Shown here: piece by piece, positions 61,201 through 64,000 of the stretch
Layout: each line of letters starts with the position of its first letter
Position numbering within the stretch: position 1 is the first letter of the stretch
Assembly (NCBI RefSeq): GCF_015905305.1
Contig: NZ_JADZLQ010000005.1
Coordinates: forward strand, 86,181 to 150,180
DNA length: 64,000 nucleotides
Source of the DNA: Pinirhizobacter soli
GTDB lineage: Bacteria > Pseudomonadota > Gammaproteobacteria > Xanthomonadales > Rhodanobacteraceae
Reading direction: 5' to 3'
Notes under the pieces: generated by a model
What the model was told of the DNA's origin: nothing
Databases searched by the model: none
What the model saw: the letters and a program-made list of their open reading frames with translations, nothing else
Position numbers and translations under genes: made by a program

Positions 61201-61518
61201 CTGCGCGGCGATGTCGATGTCGCGGCCCATATCGAACTGCAGGATGATCGTGGACAGGCCCGCCGACGAATCCGAGCTCATCATCTGCAGCCCGGAAATC
61301 TGGCCGAAGTTGCGCTCAAGCGGCGTGGTGACCAGCGAGGCCATGGTGGTGGCGCTGGCACCCGGGTACTGCGTGGTAACCACCAGGCTGGGTGCATCGA
61401 TTTCAGGCAGCGCGGAAACCGGCAGCTGCCGGTACCCCAGGATGCCCAGCAGCATGATCGCCACCATCAACAGGGAGGTGGCGATCGGCCGGCGAATGAA
61501 GAGTGTCGAAAAACCCAC
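58282..61518 (-). CDS. RND efflux permease, HAE1/MdtB-like
   Basis: 1078 residues, GTG start at 61518 with AAGGA nine bases before. 'MGFSTLFIRRPIATSLLMVA' opens the protein. 'TGFVVDDAIVMIENIVRYIEQG' is the TM4 relay with paired Asp. The periplasmic part has an insertion rich in Ser, Gly and Asn near 'SNGSGALTGSNATTFGQASSSNSATATG', which is unusual for the family. Partner of the permease at 54996-58136 and of the adaptor at 61593-62852. Confidence 0.92.
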   Translation of the reverse strand: MGFSTLFIRRPIATSLLMVAIMLLGILGYRQLPVSALPEIDAPSLVVTTQYPGASATTMASLVTTPLERNFGQISGLQMMSSDSSAGLSTIILQFDMGRDIDIAAQDVQSAISQAKGTLPSSLPYPPVYNRVNPADAPIMTLKLTSDSVQLRDINDVADSILAQRLAQVQGVGLVSIAGNVRPAVRIQVNPTQLSNLGLTMEDLRSSLTASNVNAPKGTLNGKTQSYSIGTNDQLATAAEYKDTIIAYKNNAAIRLTDVGQVVDGVENDQLAAWADGKPAVLLDIRRQPGANIVQTVARIRQILPDLQTVLPADVKLEVFSDRTVTIRASVEDVQFTLILTIFLVVAVIFVFLRRLWATVIPSVAVPLSLLGTFGVMAFTGMSLDNLSLMALTVATGFVVDDAIVMIENIVRYIEQGKDGKEAAEIGAREIGFTVVSLTVSLIAVFLPLLLMPGVTGRLFHEFAWVLTIAVAISMLVSLTLTPMMCAYLLKADALPEGEDAHERHAADGKVTWWSRVVGAYERSLDVVLAHQRTTMVVACITVALTVVLYIIIPKGLLPEQDTGLITGVVQADQNVAFEQMELRTKAVADALRQVPDVTGVAAFIGAGSINPTLNQGQISIVLKDRSDRGNLEDVVRRLQEAAAHLPGTALYLKPVQDVTLESRVAATEYQYAMSDVNSAELSKYATQMTAALRQRPELADVDNNLADMGNALKLTIDRDAASRLGVPVQTIDDTLYDSFGQRQISTIFTQLNQYRVVLEVDPQFRSSKDLLDKLYVKSNGSGALTGSNATTFGQASSSNSATATGIGLSNTGILLGGGGAVPISTLASAQVTNAPLVISHQQQLPAVTIAFNLAPGYSLSEAVSAIHEVENQVNIPPQVAKQFVGKAAEFSSSVGDTILLLLAAVVVIYIVLGVLYESYIHPITIISTLPPAGVGALLGLLMCGMSLSVDGIVGIVLLIGIVKKNAIMMIDFAIEAKRMGMNAHDAIRRACLLRFRPIMMTTAAALLGALPLALGNGIGSELRRPLGVSIVGGLLLSQLVTLYTTPVIYLYMERVSDWIEARRERRAIARDAARGLA

Positions 61519-61592
61519 GTGGTGTGTCCTTGCAATACTTCTTTAAGGTCACGCGCGGCGAGCGTTGCCGCGCGCGCGCCTTGCTCGTTTAC

Positions 61593-62852
61593 TTAGCGGC
61601 CGCCGCGGCCGCCCTTGCGGTTTGCTGCCTGCTTGGTCTTGTCCAGCTCCGCGGCGGTCGGCGAGGCCGGCACCTGGCCCGGGGCCAGCGCCTGGACCTT
61701 GCTGCCGGGCTTGAGGCGGAACTGACCTTCGGTGACCACGCGGTCGCCTTCCTTCAGGCCCTGGGAAATCAGCACGTGGCTGTCGCCCACTTCGGTCCCG
61801 GAGACCACCGGCTGCATCTTGACGGTGTTGTCGCCCTGCACCTGGTACACGTAGTCGCCATCGGGGCCGCGCTGCACGGCCTGCGTCGGCACCACCAGGC
61901 CACCCTTGACCGTGCTCACCTTCAACTGCACGTTGGTGAACTGGCCCGGCCACAATTCGGTCTTGGTATTGGGAAACACCGAACGCACCGCGAACTGTGC
62001 GGTGGAGGCATCGATCTGGTTGTCGATCACGTCGAGCTTGCCGTCATTGGCCACTACGTGGCTGTCGGCGCGATCGCGCACCGTCACCGGGGCATCGCCG
62101 CTGGCAAGCGCCGCGCGCACCACGTCGAGGTTCTGGGTGGGCAGCTTGAAGGTCACGTACAGAGGATGTAGCTGGGTCAGCACCACCAGGCTGTCGGTGG
62201 TCGCGACGATGTTGCCCACGTCCACCGCGCGAATACCGGCCACGCCGTCGATCGGGGCGATCACCTTGGTGAAGCCCAGCTGCACTTCGGCGGCGCGGAT
62301 CGCGCCCTGCGCGCCGGCCACCGTCCCTTCGTATTGCTGCACGGTGTTCTTCAGCGTGACGAGGTCGGCCTGGGAGACGTACTGCTCCTTGGAGTTGGCG
62401 ACCAGGTCTTGCGAGCGCTTGAGGTTGCTGCGTGCGGTGCCCAGCAGTGCCTGGTTCTGCGCCAGCGTGGCGCGGGCCTGGTCGAGGTTGGCCTGGATGG
62501 TCCGCGGGTCGATCTCGGCGATCACGTCGCCCTTCTTGACCTCCTGGCCTTCCTTGAAGTTGAGCTTCATCAGCTGGCCGCCGACCTGCGGCTTCACCGT
62601 CACGGTGTTCAAGGCCTGCGCGTTGCCCAGCGCATTGAGGAACACCGACACATCCTGGCGGACCACCGGTACGACGGTGACCGGAATCGGTGCGTCGTCC
62701 TTGCCGTCCTTGCCCTTGCCGTCCCCTTGCCCAGCCCCGGCCTGCTGGCCGGCAGCAGCGCCACCCTTGTGGCCCAGGCGTGGCACGACGATCACTGCCG
62801 CAATGGCCAGCACGACGATCACCGCCAGCGCGATCTTCCAAAAACGCGACAT
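61593..62852 (-). CDS. RND efflux periplasmic adaptor (MdtA-like membrane fusion protein)
   Basis: 419 residues. ATG at 62852 follows GGAGAG. Signal anchor at 6-27, then a Gly/Lys/Asp-rich linker, a lipoyl half-motif 'VKPQVGGQLMKLNFKEGQEVKKGDVIAEIDP', an alpha-hairpin (about 115-180), the second lipoyl half ('QLGFTKVIAPIDGVAG') and beta-barrel domains. The C-terminal tail is basic (NRKGGRGGR). Connects the two RND permeases to an outer-membrane channel encoded elsewhere. First gene of the operon. Confidence 0.93.
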   Translation of the reverse strand: MSRFWKIALAVIVVLAIAAVIVVPRLGHKGGAAAGQQAGAGQGDGKGKDGKDDAPIPVTVVPVVRQDVSVFLNALGNAQALNTVTVKPQVGGQLMKLNFKEGQEVKKGDVIAEIDPRTIQANLDQARATLAQNQALLGTARSNLKRSQDLVANSKEQYVSQADLVTLKNTVQQYEGTVAGAQGAIRAAEVQLGFTKVIAPIDGVAGIRAVDVGNIVATTDSLVVLTQLHPLYVTFKLPTQNLDVVRAALASGDAPVTVRDRADSHVVANDGKLDVIDNQIDASTAQFAVRSVFPNTKTELWPGQFTNVQLKVSTVKGGLVVPTQAVQRGPDGDYVYQVQGDNTVKMQPVVSGTEVGDSHVLISQGLKEGDRVVTEGQFRLKPGSKVQALAPGQVPASPTAAELDKTKQAANRKGGRGGR

Positions 62853-63137
62853 GAAACGCTCTCCGTATAGAAACTGCGGGGGTTGTCCCCGGCGCCAACG
62901 CGGTACGCGCGGGCCTTACCCATGGGTCAATAGCATAGGTTCACTGCAATGAGGTTGAACAATGCCGGTTGACAGGGGTACCGCGTGACCTGTGGCAGGG
63001 TTGGACAGCAACGGACGGCCAAAATATCCCGCCGGGCGTGATCACCCCGCGACACCCTTTCGGCTATACTCGGCGACTGATTGTGCCCCCTTCAGGGGGG
63101 GCCATGCCTGGGCCAGCACCCCCTTCAGGAGTCATGC

Positions 63138-63671
63138 GTGAGCGGTACACCAAGCAAATCCGACAAGAGCTTCCTGCAGCAGTTCTCACTGCTCACCACC
63201 GGGCTCTCGGTCCTCACCGTCCTCCTGATGTTCCTTGCCTACTGGATTTATTCCGGCATCCCCAAGGAAGCGGACCCCACCCAGGTCCAGGCAAAGAACG
63301 ACCGCATCGCTGCCGTCGGTGGCGTCTATGCCGGCGATACCGGCCGCGCAGCCATGCAGGCCGCGCAGGAAGCCGCCGCCAAGGCTGCTGCCGCGCAGGT
63401 CGCCTACGGCGGCACGACCGACGGCAAGACGATCTACGACAACCTCTGCCACAGCTGCCACACCGCCGGTGTCGCCGGCGCGCCGAAGCTCGGCGACAAG
63501 GCCGCCTGGGCCGCCCGCGTAGCCGAAGGCATCCCCACCCTCATCAAGCACGCCATCGAAGGCTACAAGGGCCCCGACGGCAACATGATGCCCGCCAAGG
63601 GCGGCAACCCCTCGCTCAACGAGGAACAGGTCGGCAACACCGTCAAGTGGATGGTGTCGCAGGTCAAGTAA
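63138..63671 (+). CDS. cytochrome c5 family protein
   Basis: 177 residues from a GTG at 63138, which has AGGAG eight bases upstream. An ATG at 63081 is in frame but lacks a ribosome site and adds a Cys-rich leader. One membrane anchor (about 20-39), an Ala-rich linker (about 60-90), then a class I cytochrome domain with heme motif CHSCH (104-108) and distal Met in 'GNMMPAKGG' (150-151). Periplasmic electron carrier, a likely donor for the aa3 oxidase in the window. Followed by a strong terminator. Confidence 0.9.
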   Translation: MSGTPSKSDKSFLQQFSLLTTGLSVLTVLLMFLAYWIYSGIPKEADPTQVQAKNDRIAAVGGVYAGDTGRAAMQAAQEAAAKAAAAQVAYGGTTDGKTIYDNLCHSCHTAGVAGAPKLGDKAAWAARVAEGIPTLIKHAIEGYKGPDGNMMPAKGGNPSLNEEQVGNTVKWMVSQVK

Positions 63672-63700
63672 GCGCCTTATCGCCGCTTCAAGCGCCAGAG

Positions 63701-63729
63701 CAAAAGCCGCCGCGAGGTGGCTTTTTGCG
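63701..63729 (+). terminator. Rho-independent terminator of the cytochrome c5 gene
   Basis: GCAAAAGCCGCC, a GCGA loop and GGTGGCTTTTTGC form a 12-bp stem with T-tract, 30 bases after the stop codon. Confidence 0.88.
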
Positions 63730-63741
63730 TTGAGGGGGATG

Positions 63742-63831
63742 GGAGTGGGCGGGTATCACCCTGGTCGCTAAGTCCTCAGTCGGCTTCGCCTCCCTGCGGA
63801 ATCGCTCTCAGGGTGATACCCGCCCCTCCCT
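63742..63831. repeat. long hairpin repeat E (type 2), composite element 3 (inverted)
   Basis: Arms 63742-63764 and 63810-63831 pair over 22 bp with one bulged base. The loop (63765-63809) carries CTAAGTCCTC and CGGCTTCGCC with more changes than the other copies. Its outer flank CTCCGAC is the reverse of the GTCGGAG that precedes repeats B and D, so this composite is in opposite orientation. Confidence 0.88.
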
Positions 63832-64000
63832 CCGACTCATGCGCAGGAAGCAAAGCACGCGGCTTGAAAAGTTATGGTTTCTGCCTTTCGAGGCAACGCC
63901 ATCGCCGACAGGCAACGGCCTCCATCACTGACGGCGACTACAAGGCACCCTCATCCTGCTCTCCCCACAATTCACCGTTGCGGTTAGGGGAGCGGTGGGG
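63832..64000. other. spacer of composite element 3, truncated by window end
   Basis: No gene seen. The end contains GCTCTCCC (63959-63966) and TTCACCGTTGCG (63971-63982), the reverse of the conserved box in composite element 2. GGGGAGCGGTGGGG at the very end looks like the beginning of the next stem arm, so a type-1 hairpin is expected just beyond base 64000. Confidence 0.65.

Noticed and set aside
59584..61596. 670-codon + strand frame opposite the MdtB-like permease
   Set aside because: Antisense shadow without domain features.

Overview
The window is GC-rich chromosomal DNA from a gammaproteobacterium. The gene families, the split of the cytochrome oxidase cluster and the abundance of TonB-dependent receptors suggest the Xanthomonadales/Lysobacterales, probably Rhodanobacteraceae (Luteibacter/Dyella-like). 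This placement is inference from protein style, because no rRNA or marker search was possible. Most of it is ordinary, tightly packed core genome with many ATGA or TAATG overlaps.

Layout. 1-2727: end of a lytic transglycosylase, an NDUFA9-like epimerase and cca. 3310-5775: an MHS-type MFS transporter with a MidA/NDUFAF7-like methyltransferase. 5812-10550: a TonB receptor behind a Zur-like palindrome, an EcsC protein with a histone-like tail, a pteridine reductase and an NRDE protein. 10596-16486: gltBD. 16750-19331: envC-like and ctpA. 19372-20854: tatABC. 20918-23595: SYLF lipoprotein-like protein, hemH and an alpha/beta hydrolase. 23649-32740: cytochrome c oxidase and heme A assembly (cyoE, ctaA, Sco-like, SURF1, DUF2909, coxC, a 52-aa assembly protein, coxA, coxB, DUF2244), interrupted by an esterase. 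32953-36105: putA. 36191-43661: AraC regulator, beta-helix lipoprotein, diheme cytochrome, TonB receptor and aldehyde dehydrogenase, which look like one undescribed oxidation/uptake unit. 44052-46028: fadL and ycgL. 46175-50865: a lower-GC island with a secreted Rhs protein and a downstream NTR/TIMP-like secreted protein. 51462-54992: a giant membrane ankyrin protein. 54996-62852: an MdtABC-like RND efflux system. 63138-63671: cytochrome c5.

Two families of extragenic repeats stand out. One is a 26-27 bp palindrome (GGGGTCAGAGT...) present three times, each time exactly between convergent genes. The other, the most unusual signal here, is a pair of long hairpins in inverted orientation. Their about 43-nt loop sequence is nearly invariant, while their stems differ from copy to copy yet stay complementary. 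There are two complete composites (28217-28558, 43674-43987) and a third cut by the window end (63742-64000).

No tRNA, rRNA, CRISPR array or intact transposase was found.
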